DNA of 64,000 nt from Pycnopodia helianthoides (taxonomy: Eukaryota; Echinodermata; Asteroidea; Forcipulatida; Asteriidae): contig CM063260.1 in assembly GCA_032158295.1 (NCBI GenBank), positions 2,358,501 through 2,422,500 on the forward strand, in the 5' to 3' direction. Below are positions 1 through 12,000 of this stretch, one piece after another. Made by a program: the position numbers and the translations under genes. Position 1 is the first letter of the stretch. Each line of letters begins with the position of its first letter. The notes beneath the pieces are model-generated. The model made no database searches. It was given only the letters and a program-made list of their open reading frames with translations, and was not told the DNA's origin.

Positions 1-3000
1 GGAGATGACATTGAAGGTATGTATTGCCCATACTGACCCCTCCCTTATGGCCCCTACCCCATGTCTTAAACAGACAAGGCAGTACCTCTTCGGCAATGCT
101 TAAAGCACCATATACAGCAACCTTAGTCCAGCATTCTCCTGAAGACGATCAGAGTATACTGATCGAAATGTCGAGTTGTTAAACCACTGATTCTTCTCAG
201 AACCACCACAACTCATACAGAGATTTATTGCATTGGTGTCTCTGCAAACCTCAATCGATTGTGTCTTCACCATGCAAAGTTTAAAAAAACCTACAACTCG
301 AAATATTGATCAAATAAAACAGACAGCTCTTTCTTAGAGCAAACACTTCTTCCAATAAGGAGATTTTGCATGGATGAACCTGCAAGAATAGCAAGGGATG
401 CGTTTACAATTGATACAAAGGAAGTAGACAGAAGTTACATGTAATTTCATTGTTTGCCCGGAAGATGGGAGTACGTCTTCCGGTCATTTAGAGTACTTTT
501 TTTTAGTAACAAAAGGCCGCAAGCAATAAAATGGCTCCTCTGGAAAAACATATGGCATTAATGTTTCATTTTTTGTTGCTAGAATTACCCTCAAAGACAT
601 GTTTTCCCATTCATATGCATAGTTCAACCTTCCTTATAATGACTTATGAATGGCAGAAAACCGATCAAACTTTCACACTCAGTTTTCTTGAAGCGCAGTT
701 TTGCACATCAATTACACCCTTTCTCCAGTAATGTTTTGTATTCCGGGCGCACGACTATTTGATATTTCCGGACACTAAATTGGAAAACTTTTGTTTAGAA
801 AAGTTTATATTTATTTCATTTTGTTGCCGCAGGAAACAAAAAGCTGACCTTGATATCGGAGTGCCAGGTGTGCTACACGATACGCACTCATCGCTACATG
901 GATAAGATCATGCACCTCCTACCAGAGAACGTGCTGGTGGGCGGTAACGAAGTGATACCCGGTGTGACTGTGGTGGATCCAAAGGATGGTATGTAATTAA
1001 TATACAAAATAATAGTATACCAGGCCTGGAATTACACGGAGGCACGAAGGCCATGGCCTCCGTTGTCCTGGTCTTGGCCTTCGTGCCCCTTAAAAAGCTC
1101 CATAGACTTTACAATTTCCCAATGAAAGTGCCCTTTGCAAAATAAAAATGGCCTTGCCCTCTCAAAGATGAGATTCCAGCCTGGTATACAAATATAGCAT
1201 GAAAATGAATGTCGGTGCATTGTAACAGAATATAGTCATAAGGTGAAATATGGACTGTTCCATTTCATGAGGTGAAGCCTAATGAAATGTAATAAGCAGA
1301 TTTCACCAAATGGTTATGCATTACCACAATGCACAAGCGATATGCATTCACTATTTTTAAAATGTAAATCAACATATAATAATCCTTGTCACTTGAAATT
1401 TGTTCATAATAAACACAAAATAGACACGGAAGCTCGTCTACCCCACACACCAAAAACTCAACAACAATAATTCCTTCTAAATAAAGTGGACGACTCCATG
1501 TAGACACCAACCTTGTCCGCTGTGACACAACCGTGCCTCGTTTTGACGGGAGATTTATTCTTTTGGGAACGATTTAATTGGACTATGAACGATTGAGTTA
1601 TTTTGTGGGTTCAGCTTAAGCAGTAGGGCTGTTGGCCTGCAGGGTTAAAGGTATGTTAGGTCGTCAGCTCATTTATGTAACCACGACACTGACCTCTACA
1701 GTCTTTGTTTATTGTACTCGACCAGCTAAAAAATAAAGACAATGATAGGTAATTATTTTGATTGGAATAAAATGAATTTGAGAACGTTGTTAACTTTGTA
1801 TAACCGTTATTTTTATAACAGGTGGAGACAGTTTACGAAGACCTAAACCCATGAAACAGGTGCAAGCCGTTATCGACAAGCTTTCCCTCGTCCTCTACCC
1901 TAATATTGATCAGTTTGAAGAAGATCTATGCAAACATTTAAACTCGGACCGACTGGCTATGGTGAGTCTGGAAGTTTGAGTCCAGTTTACCTGTATATAT
2001 ACCTAGATTTAATGATAGACTTTTGAATGCTTGATGGCAGCAGACATACCAGGTAAAGTTCCATTGTTGACATAGTTCTGAGCGTGCACATTGCCGAGAA
2101 CAATGGATTTACCTGTCTGCTGCGACCTAGTGTCCCAAAAGTCCCCCATTGTATCAGATGGAGTTAAGGACGGTGCACTGCTGTATTGGGCCCAGTGTCG
2201 TGGCTCTGCTTACCATAAGCAAAGAATCGGTACTTACGGAAGCACGGGTTTCTGCGCTTACGTCAAGTTTAAGCAAAGTGTTTTTGCTTGTGCGTGTGCG
2301 TACTTCAGGTTACTAGGTATTCTTCGCTTACACAGCTACTGCAGAAATTAACGCCTGCCTCTGTAAGCAGAGAATGGTGATAGCAAGTGCAGAATTCGGC
2401 AGTAAGCAGAGCCATGAAATTGGGCCATAAATTGTTGAAAGAATAGATTTATTCAAGTTCAAACAGGTTGGCAAGCAGTGTAATGAAATTCGGTCCTGAT
2501 TAAACATTTCAAAGACACAAAGAAACCTTTAAACAATTGCGGCGATTTCTTTATAAAGTAGTACAATGAAGGCCCGTGCCAGAATACATCAGAATTCTAA
2601 ACTTGTTTTCATGCAGATATTTCATATTTGGTGTCTTTTTTTATTATGTGTGATCCATTTTGGTTCCCTACCTAATTCAGGAGCACATCCAGACGGAGAA
2701 GTCAAGCGTCGTTGTCTCAGAGCGAAGACTTCAAATTGGTGTTCACAATGGCTGGGGGTATGTCAACAAACCACAGATCCTTCTGCTAGACACATCGGAC
2801 TCCTCGATGGCCAGAGGAGGCATCAGAGGCAGTATGAAGAAGACGAAGCCGAGACAAGGCTCGGCAGAGTCGAGGTAACCTTAGTGACCGGTGCAAAATG
2901 TTCCCGAGAGAAGATCTGCATGCTATTCCAACTTTCAAAGTGTTTAAGATGTTGATCACCTCTTGTGGTGGAAATCGGGCAATGACTTTTCAATCATCAC

Positions 3001-6000
3001 TAACCAGTTTTAGGCTCGGCAGAGTCGAGGTAACTTTAGTGAGTGTTGCGCAATCTTCCCCGAGAGGAGATTTGCAAACTATTCCCACATTCAAATTGCT
3101 CTTTCAGTTGTTTAGGATTTTGAACACCTTTCCTTCTCCTTGTGGAAGTCTAGCAACGACTGTTCATTCTTTTTAGACCAGTTTTAGGCTCAGCAGATTC
3201 CAGGTAACTGAATTACTTCTATTCATTTTATTTTCATTTATTAATTCTGCGTTTCGAATTCCAGGACTCTCAGTAAAGCATATTTTTCCTCGCCTTTCAC
3301 CTCTAGGACCTCGGTTCGAATCCCACAGAGGGCACTATGTGGATTGGGTTTTCAATCCCTACTTGATTGTTTGGTTTTTTTTCCGGGAATAATTCCCTGG
3401 GGTTTTCCTTCCACGGCCCAAGTTCATAGAGCTGCTTAAAAGCAGGAAATATTGCTGTCAATTTTCTGCTAAGCAGAAAGGAGCAGGATACCAGTCATAA
3501 ATTGTACTCGTGATGTGGTATTTCGGCTGGTAACCTTATTCTGGTAAGCATGAATATTTTGTGCTTGGCTACTTTTTGTGCTTAATGCAGCTGTATGATA
3601 TTGGGCCTACATCTAAAACTTAAAACTCCATTCTTTGTCTTCTCTCCATGGGGTCATTGGCTAGGATAGTGATTAAGCTAGCTTTCCTGAGAATCCGTGA
3701 CTTCACAACCAGAATGAATAAATAAGTAGAATAGATAAAAAGTTACATGCATGATGGTCTCTGAAGAGTTATTGAGATTTCATTTCCACTTCTAGGGAGA
3801 ATCTTGGAGCTGCCTTACTGGTCAAGAACAAGGTTTCTCTACCTTATCTTGTCGATAGTCCATCTTTCGCAATTGTGTTCTTTCTCGAGTACATCGTATC
3901 CATGCCAACGTCTACGCAAGACAAAAAGGTAAAACTTGTCAGCTATACATGATGAAGCCTAAAACTGTAAGAACCAAGTAACGATAATATTTGTTGATAA
4001 TTAAGCAAAATCAATCATGCAAGTCTTCATATTGTCAAACATTTTAGGAACTGGTTTCAATAATAAAAAGATGTTTTTTAAGCATGAGACTTATTATTGT
4101 CTTTTAAAAAGTAAGAAAAGTGTGAACCCTTTACCTTTAATTTATGAAATAATTTTATCGGGAGTATTAAAGAATATTATTTGTGTTTTACCCTACACCA
4201 GTGTGTGTAAGCACTGTATACTTGGTGCTTTCCCGAGTCCGTGGAAAAAAATCCACAGGCATAATACTTCGGTGGGATTCGAACCCAGGACCTTTGCCAT
4301 TCTAGAGCAGATGTCATACCACTAGACAACAGAGATCGCCCGGTAGCAAGCGACAGTTTGAATCCTATATTTTAGCAGCGGGTACCGCATCTAATTCAAT
4401 TTCTGAAATTTCTGTTCCAATTATTTTCCAGCTTGCTGTGAGCATGAACCGAGCACAATCCCAAACAGTTGCTCTACGCTGGGGCGCATGGACACCGTCG
4501 TTCAGAGAGGGCGCCAGTGAAGTATCGATCCAGCTGCAAGGGGGCGCTGTACCGAACCCTGATAACATGTTAGTCTATAAGAATCACAGCGCTGACTTGA
4601 GCGACAAGGAGATGGTCAAACTCGCTGCCGGAAAGCTGCAATTTGTTTTCAAATCCAAGGTAGAGTTCTTTATGTCAGACTCTGGTATTATTCTCATCTT
4701 TGGTAAAAGCTGTAAAATATAAAATATCAGGCATGGTTTTCTTTCTACTTTGATCTGATTTAGTGACAAAGACACTTTCATCCAAACGGATGTTGTTCTA
4801 ATTTGTCTGTGTTTTTGTTGGTTGCAGAGACCAGCGGGCTCCAGGCCCATATCCCCGATGTCAACTGAGCCATCTGAATCCCACAGACAATCTCTGCTGG
4901 TAATGTACTCAACTACAATCATCTCACCTTGTAATAACACACAACCATATAATCAACTTCCATTGTACACGTAGCTAGGCTGAACTCGATGTTTGATACT
5001 ATTAATTAACCCTTCTGCTTGTGGTGATATTTTCCAGCGAGTTGAGCAACCATTTTACAGCCCTTGGGTGTCCAGGTACAGTGTACACACGCGGCCCAGC
5101 TGTCTTGTCTCAAGAGCTACATGTGTGCACTGTGTTTGTGCATGTTGTGTGCATTCACCACATGATATCTTATTGTAGGCTTGCATAGTTTATCTATCAT
5201 TCAAAACCTCAGTGGATGATGTTGAGTGGTCAGACAGTAGGAGGGTTGACTGTGTACTGTGTGGATGCAATCACCACATGACATCATACTGCAGGCCGTC
5301 ATAGTTTATCTATCATTCAAAACCACCACTGTGGATGGTAGTGATTGGTCAGATAGTAGGAGGGTTGACTGGGGGGGGGGGCGGAGGGGGGGGGGGTTTG
5401 CAGAGATCAGGATGGATGGGAGTTGGGTGGGGTAGTACTGAAGCTGTACAGGGCCCAATTTCATAGAGCTGCTTAACGGCTGATTCTGTGCTTACGTACG
5501 AGTTTCTATTTCATAGAGCTGCTAACCGTAAGCACACGAAAAGGCATGCTAACCTTCCGGTGCTTACTGCCCGAAAATGAATGAAGTAACAATGCAAATA
5601 CATGGTGAACGCGCAAGATGACTGCCTTATTTTCTTGCTAACCTGTGAAATACGCTTTTGCTTAAGCAAATTTTTCTGCTACAGTTAGCACGAAAATGTG
5701 CTTACTGTTAAGCAGCGCTATGAAATTGGGCCCAGATGTGATCTCCCTCTGCTCTATGAGAACTAATGAGCCTAACCAATCATACGTTTAGAACTATTTA
5801 ATACAATTTACCCCAACCTCTAATTTTAATTTGTAACCCATTAGAGACCATTTGTTTCTGTACAATCAGCACAATACGCTCCTCCATGGCTACTATTGTT
5901 GATTTTTGTACTCAATTTTTTTCAGTAAAAAGGCCCACTATGAAACAGTAATTCTGTTTTGTTTTACAAATGTAAAAAGTACGTCAACAATAGGGAATAT

Positions 6001-9000
6001 CAATAGACCCTTCCCATGAAATATGCAAATTGAACATCGCGCGTGCGCACTCTCCCTACTGGTTGGCAAAATGAGTGAACATCGCGCCTTTTTGCATGGG
6101 ACTGATGGTGGTGTGACGCACACGCGTTTGTGCGTCTGCCTAGTGCACAACTCTATGGAGTTTGCCAACCAGCAGCGTCTGTACGCATGCGTGAATGTAA
6201 TTTACATATTTCATGGGAAGGGTCTATTCTGGACATGGCTTTCATTATGACCTGTTTGTCTGTAAGGATGTAGGTCAAATTCTTGCGGCTGTTTTGTCAA
6301 TTTTGGTACAAGCCGCCTGTGGCTGCTTTGGTCTCTAACAGGTTAGTTCCAATTAACATGTGTTTTTTTTCTTTTTTGCTTTGGAATGACTTAAAAAAGT
6401 AATTTGCTTTCACTAAACTTTATTCTCATAATAGATTGTTTTAATAATCATTTTAGATTAAAAAAAGAAGGTATTATACAGGATTGATAGAGCTGACAAA
6501 ATAGTCACAGACAGTATTCATTTTCGTGTGTGATCAATCATATACATGAAATAACAAACCTGTGAAAATTTGGGCTTAATCCGTTGTGTGAGTCAGGAGA
6601 AAATGGTGAAAAACCATGCACAATTTTCAGCATGTAAACACATTGTCCTTAATTTTGGTTGTAAAAACCGAAATCAGCTGTTGCATTTTTTTAATAGGTT
6701 TTGAGATGCAGTTATCGTGAAAATGACTCATTTCAGAGAAAAATGTTTCACAGAAAAAAATGGTTCTAGTATGAACTTCATAATCAGTGAAGCTTTCAGA
6801 CTAAAATTAAACAATGTTTTTTATCCTTACCAATCCTGTATAATACCTTTAACATCACACGTTTGAAAAAAAAACCCGCCTTTAGCGCTTTTAGTTCTGA
6901 CTAACGTAGATGATTGTTTTGTGTTTTCCCTCATTGCATTGCATGCCACCTTGCTGCCGATTCTTCATCCCTGGCACATCAGACTGACTCGGAGGTATTA
7001 ATCTACATTCTTCATCATAACTCAAGACTGTTGAATTAAACATACGTGTGTATCTTTTGAAGAAAACATTAGAAAAAGCTATAAAAAAAAACGTGTGCAT
7101 TATTTCCATTGAACACAAAGAGTCATTTAAGGTAGTGTCATCTCAAAGAAGGAAAGAACATTTTTGTTTGTTCAAGCACCTATCTTATTGATAGATACAT
7201 GCACGATATAAGACTCTGATATTATAATTATTATTTACACGCTTACCCTAATTTTGTTTACGTGTTTGACTCCTAAAATGGCAAGCCTGTCAGACAGTAG
7301 CCCTGTGTGCAAGGGGTCTGTCATGTTAATACATACTAAGTTTAAAATCCTTTTCACTACTAGGTAGATCGGCAACAAAACTGTCTAGGATTCTTTTTAT
7401 AAAAAAATGTTGGATGTTTCCCCCCCCCAAAAAAACACACAGAAAGGTAGATTTCCATCAGCTGTCTCTCTACCGTCGGTAACTACTGCTACAGACCAGG
7501 CGTCGTTAGCTGGTGACATCATGGGTATGGTGTCAGGAAGACCACCAATGCCACGGAGCCCTAGAGTGCCGTCAAGGTAAAGTCAGTCTCAATCAATGGA
7601 AACGCTCGTTGGTATAACTGCCAAGTTAAGAATGACTGTGGTCAGGGGCATGTTTTGGCGATCATGACCGGAAACAAGTGTCTGATGTAAAACTCACTGA
7701 CCGAAACAATTTCCGAGAGCCATGCGAAAACAGGTCGGTAACCAGAAACAGTTCATGAGGTAGGTACATCTCTAGAAAATTCATGTTCTGAAAATATACA
7801 ACCTTCATTTTTATTTTCAAGCAATGGAACTTTGTTTCAAACATGTTTCGGGGTCGCCAAAACACACTCCAGAAAGTGGATGGGATACCATTTCATGTAT
7901 TGTCATGGTTGGTTGTTTGTCTGGGATATGTCTGCGGAATTTTGTTTTTCTTTTACTTTCTGCAAGAATACCTGTTTTCATTGTTGGATTATTTTTTTTC
8001 GAGGGTAACAAATTGTTGTTTTTTTGTGTGTCGGATTCAGAGGTCAATCGTCACCGATCGGTCACGCTCCGATCCAACCGATGAACCTACAACCCTCTAT
8101 GGCGTATCCGCAACACGGCAGCCAGCCGATGACAAACCAGTACGGTCACATGACGGCATCGCACCCCACCGGCCAGTACTCAAGCGGCCAGTTTCCCTCG
8201 GGCCAGTACACCAGTGATCAGTACCAGGGACGGGGCCAGTCTGCAACCCAGCCGTTATACCCAATGGAGATCAAACACATGGAGGTAAGGTGGCATCGTG
8301 AAAAAAAGCCAACTCAAGAGTAGACGCTGCGTCGTGTTCTCTCACTGAGCTAATCATTCTTGTGACGATGAACAGAGTTTACTGTTCGAAAAGTTGAGAC
8401 GCTTCTCACTCCTGGAACCATAATAATGATAATAACAGCATTTGTAGAGCGCCCTCTATCTAGAGGCGCTGGTGATACCTCCATGGTAAAAGATAGAGGA
8501 CAGCACAGCACAACATCCTCAAAAACATAAACGTGAATTTCTGAAAGCACAAATATAGCGATAACTATGATGAAAATAATCAATTCTTCAAGTTTGTTCT
8601 TCAGTGAAGATTTTGCAATGTGCTTTCACAAAACAAACACAAATTGACATTGCCTGTGCAAAACGTCAATGTGTGCAGAGCAACTGCAAGCTCAACCTAG
8701 TGGTCTTGTTCTCGACTTGTTTGGTTGATTTTTAGGTGCCGCGGCTTATAATCATGGCGACTTTTCTGAATTACGGTAGTTTTTTATTCCATATCGAATT
8801 ATTAAAGTACCCCCTCTTTTATTTGTCTGTGTAGGTTGGTACAGTCAGTAATGGGATTACTGGGGATCAGCTGGAAGAGTTACCCTATACCCCTGTCCAT
8901 GCACCCATCATGCCGGTAGGACCATACCACACAAGGTACCGTCAAAACGATCGTTGTGTACACTCATAAAGAAAGTTACTTTTGGGTTTTAAGCCTTGCA

Positions 9001-12000
9001 ACGATGGTTGTAAAGCACTGTATACTAACTGAGTCTGGCAGGCACGCCCGATGGTAGAGTAGTTTATCAGACACCTGTTCTGGAATGTTTGGGGTTGTGG
9101 GTTCGAATCCTGCCCGAGTTTCCTGTGGATTGTTTTCTCCGGTGTTTTCGTGTATGGTCGGCAGCAGATTACGCAACAGCACCTTGTAAAGCATGACACG
9201 GTGCGATGTAAATGAGCAAGTCTTACAATTCGAACGAAGCTCTGCAGACCTTGGAGACAAAACAATGAGCGCTTTGAGACGCCCTCGGGTGTGATAAAGC
9301 GCTATTTAAGAACTGTGTATTATTGTTATTATTGCGGTGATTATTTGGGTTAGATAAATCAAGCCTGCCGCCAATCTCATGAAACTTTACGCAATGGCGT
9401 AAGTCCGCGTGCGCAACATTTTTTTGCGTAAGTTGTGCACCACCACTACCAGAAATCTTGCAGAAGTGGACTTTAATGCAGTCGCGTAAAGTTTTGTGAA
9501 ATCGGCTGCTGGTCTTTCCGTCACCTGCTTGACCGACTGTGACAATGACACCTGCCCCTTGTGGGTCAGGACAGGCCATCATGCAACATACTGCAGGCGT
9601 GTTCAGTAGTCGAGCCTCCTTATGGTCCTGCTGGCCTGGTCAAACTTGACGATGACTCTGTGGAACGGTTGAGGAACAATGATGTTCTAGTGTGACTAAA
9701 GGAACAGTCAGGCCTGGAATTTCATCCATTAGAGGGCAAGGCCATTTTCATTTTGCAAAGGGCACTTCCTTTCGGAAAATCTCAAAGTTTAAGGAAACTT
9801 TTAAAGGGGCACAAAGGCCAAGAGCAGGGCAACGGAGGTCATGGCCTTCGTGGCCTCCGTGTAATTCCAGGACTGAACAGTTATAGGAATGCTGTTGAAT
9901 GAAATCATGCTCTTGGCTTGAATGTAAAAATACGTAACGTCACACACAAGCCTGCTCGTGACTCACCCCTGAATGTTGCTTCTCCCCCCCCCCCCCTCAG
10001 TGGTCCAGGGCTGAGCAGAGCATCCTACGCTCATCTCTACCAGGCAGGGTTCGTCAATATCCTAGACAGACAAGGAGAGGTGCCAGAGGTCGTTGACCCC
10101 TCGGATCACGTGATCTTAAACCCGGAGCGGGAGAACAAAGACCTTCTACAGTGCAATGAGATCGTTGTACGATTCCTGGCTGTATCAAGGTGAGTGAGAT
10201 CCGTCAAGTTTGTTCGCTGGATGATTTATTTTGTCTCGTCTTTTAAAGGGAAGGTACACGATTGGTAATCACTCTAAAAATTAATGGCAATAAAAACCGA
10301 CTTGGTTAGAGAAGTACAGCAACTTTCGATAGTATAAAGCATTTTGAAAAACATTTCAATTCAAAATAATGTGGATATGGGAAAAATATGTCAGTTTTTA
10401 TCCCCCAAACTTTGAATTTCGAGAAACGTTTCTCAGATCGTGTATTCCTGTTATGGATTATTCTTTATGCGTGGACACATTATTCGCTGCTGACTTTGGC
10501 GATATTTCAAAAACGCAACCTCCTTTTGAAATGAAATTTTCACAGGTTAGTTTTATTGTATATATCTACATTTATATAGGATTAAAACAATCAAAGGGTC
10601 CAAAAACCAAAGGTCTACTTTGCCTTTATCGATCTAGCGAGCTCTTTCAAACTTCGGAACACTTTTCCTGTTAACATCAGGGACCTTCCATCTCAAGAGT
10701 TTTGCTTCTTTTTCTTTTTTTTAAACTGAATAATAGTTCAATGCGGTTACTGCATAATATATTAATAGAAAAAACTTGGAGTTCAATATTTAAGGGATTT
10801 TTTGGTTCATTTTTCCACAGGATGCTTCAGTTTCAGCAGTCGGTTCCGTCCGATTCACCACGAACTGTGTTCTTCACCTTCCAGTTCTATAGATACCCAC
10901 CTGTCACAACAGAAAGGTTAGTACGGAGCCCCTCGAAATAATAATTTGAGGGAATGAAATAATATTTTGTGAGAACGAAATAATATTTTGAGGGAACAAA
11001 ACAATATTTCGAGGGGACAGAATAATATTTTGAGGGAACGCAATGATTTCGAGGGAATGAAATGATTTTGAGGGAACAAAATAATATTTTGAGGGAACGT
11101 AATAATATTTCGTGGGAACGAAATAGTATTTCAATGTAACAAAATACTATTTGGAGGTAACAAAATAATATTTGGAGGAAACGAAATTTGTTTACATAAA
11201 TTTTTTGTTTACCTCTCAATTTTTGTTTTACCTGTCCCTTTAGGGGCTCCGTATGTTAGAGTTCATTGAGGATGCTTCCCTTTGTTCTCTCTTTGTTCTC
11301 CCTTAGAGTGTATATACGCACATTTTTTTAAGTTTAATTAAGAGGTCTACTTAACTTACTCTACTAATTTGACGTATATATGAAAATAGAAATTATGGAA
11401 ATAAATGTTGTATTTAATTGAATGAAATAACGAAATACTGTCTTCTTTTTTTGTAGGTTATTACTTGGGAATGTGGAGGGCAACTTGACGTCAGACTCGC
11501 GGAGCTTACCGTGTGTTCTTAAGAAGATGAAAAACGATGAAATGATAACTGATGACCCCCCTGGCTGGACGGTAAACTTCACCCCACGTTTTGATTCTCA
11601 TACATATTCATGATGTATATTCACTTTATTTATTTATTCATTCAGGCTTTAAAAAACAAAACAATATATTAAACAGAAGTCTGGGTGAAAAACAATCGGA
11701 CCAATTATGGAAAACAGAGGGACATGTACAAACAGCAGCTTAGGGATTGCCCAAAAGTGAACTAAATCACTATCTAAAAGAGCAATCCCCGGAAAAAAAG
11801 AAAGACATCAAAACAAACAGACAGATACCATAAGTACCAGGAGATTATATAATAAACTCTAATGAAAACGTTATGTACACCGATGTGATTTCAAGGAATA
11901 CTCCTAAGGGCCTAGAACTGTAACCCAATAACCTAAAGACGCCTTTTGATCTGAGGAGAAGATGAAGATTCAAACATAGGCCCTTTTCGAGTTCACGGCT

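Noticed and set aside
5038..5075. Apparent extra NPHP4 exon ([12 protein letters not shown]) with AG and GT borders
   Set aside because: It breaks the reading phase between the exons at 4828 and 7443, and its sequence belongs to the inverted CCCTCCTACTGT repeat (matches the text near 23040-23080).
8976..9265. Two ORFs of about 100 codons on the minus strand
   Set aside because: They cover the tRNA-derived SINE at 9041-9330.
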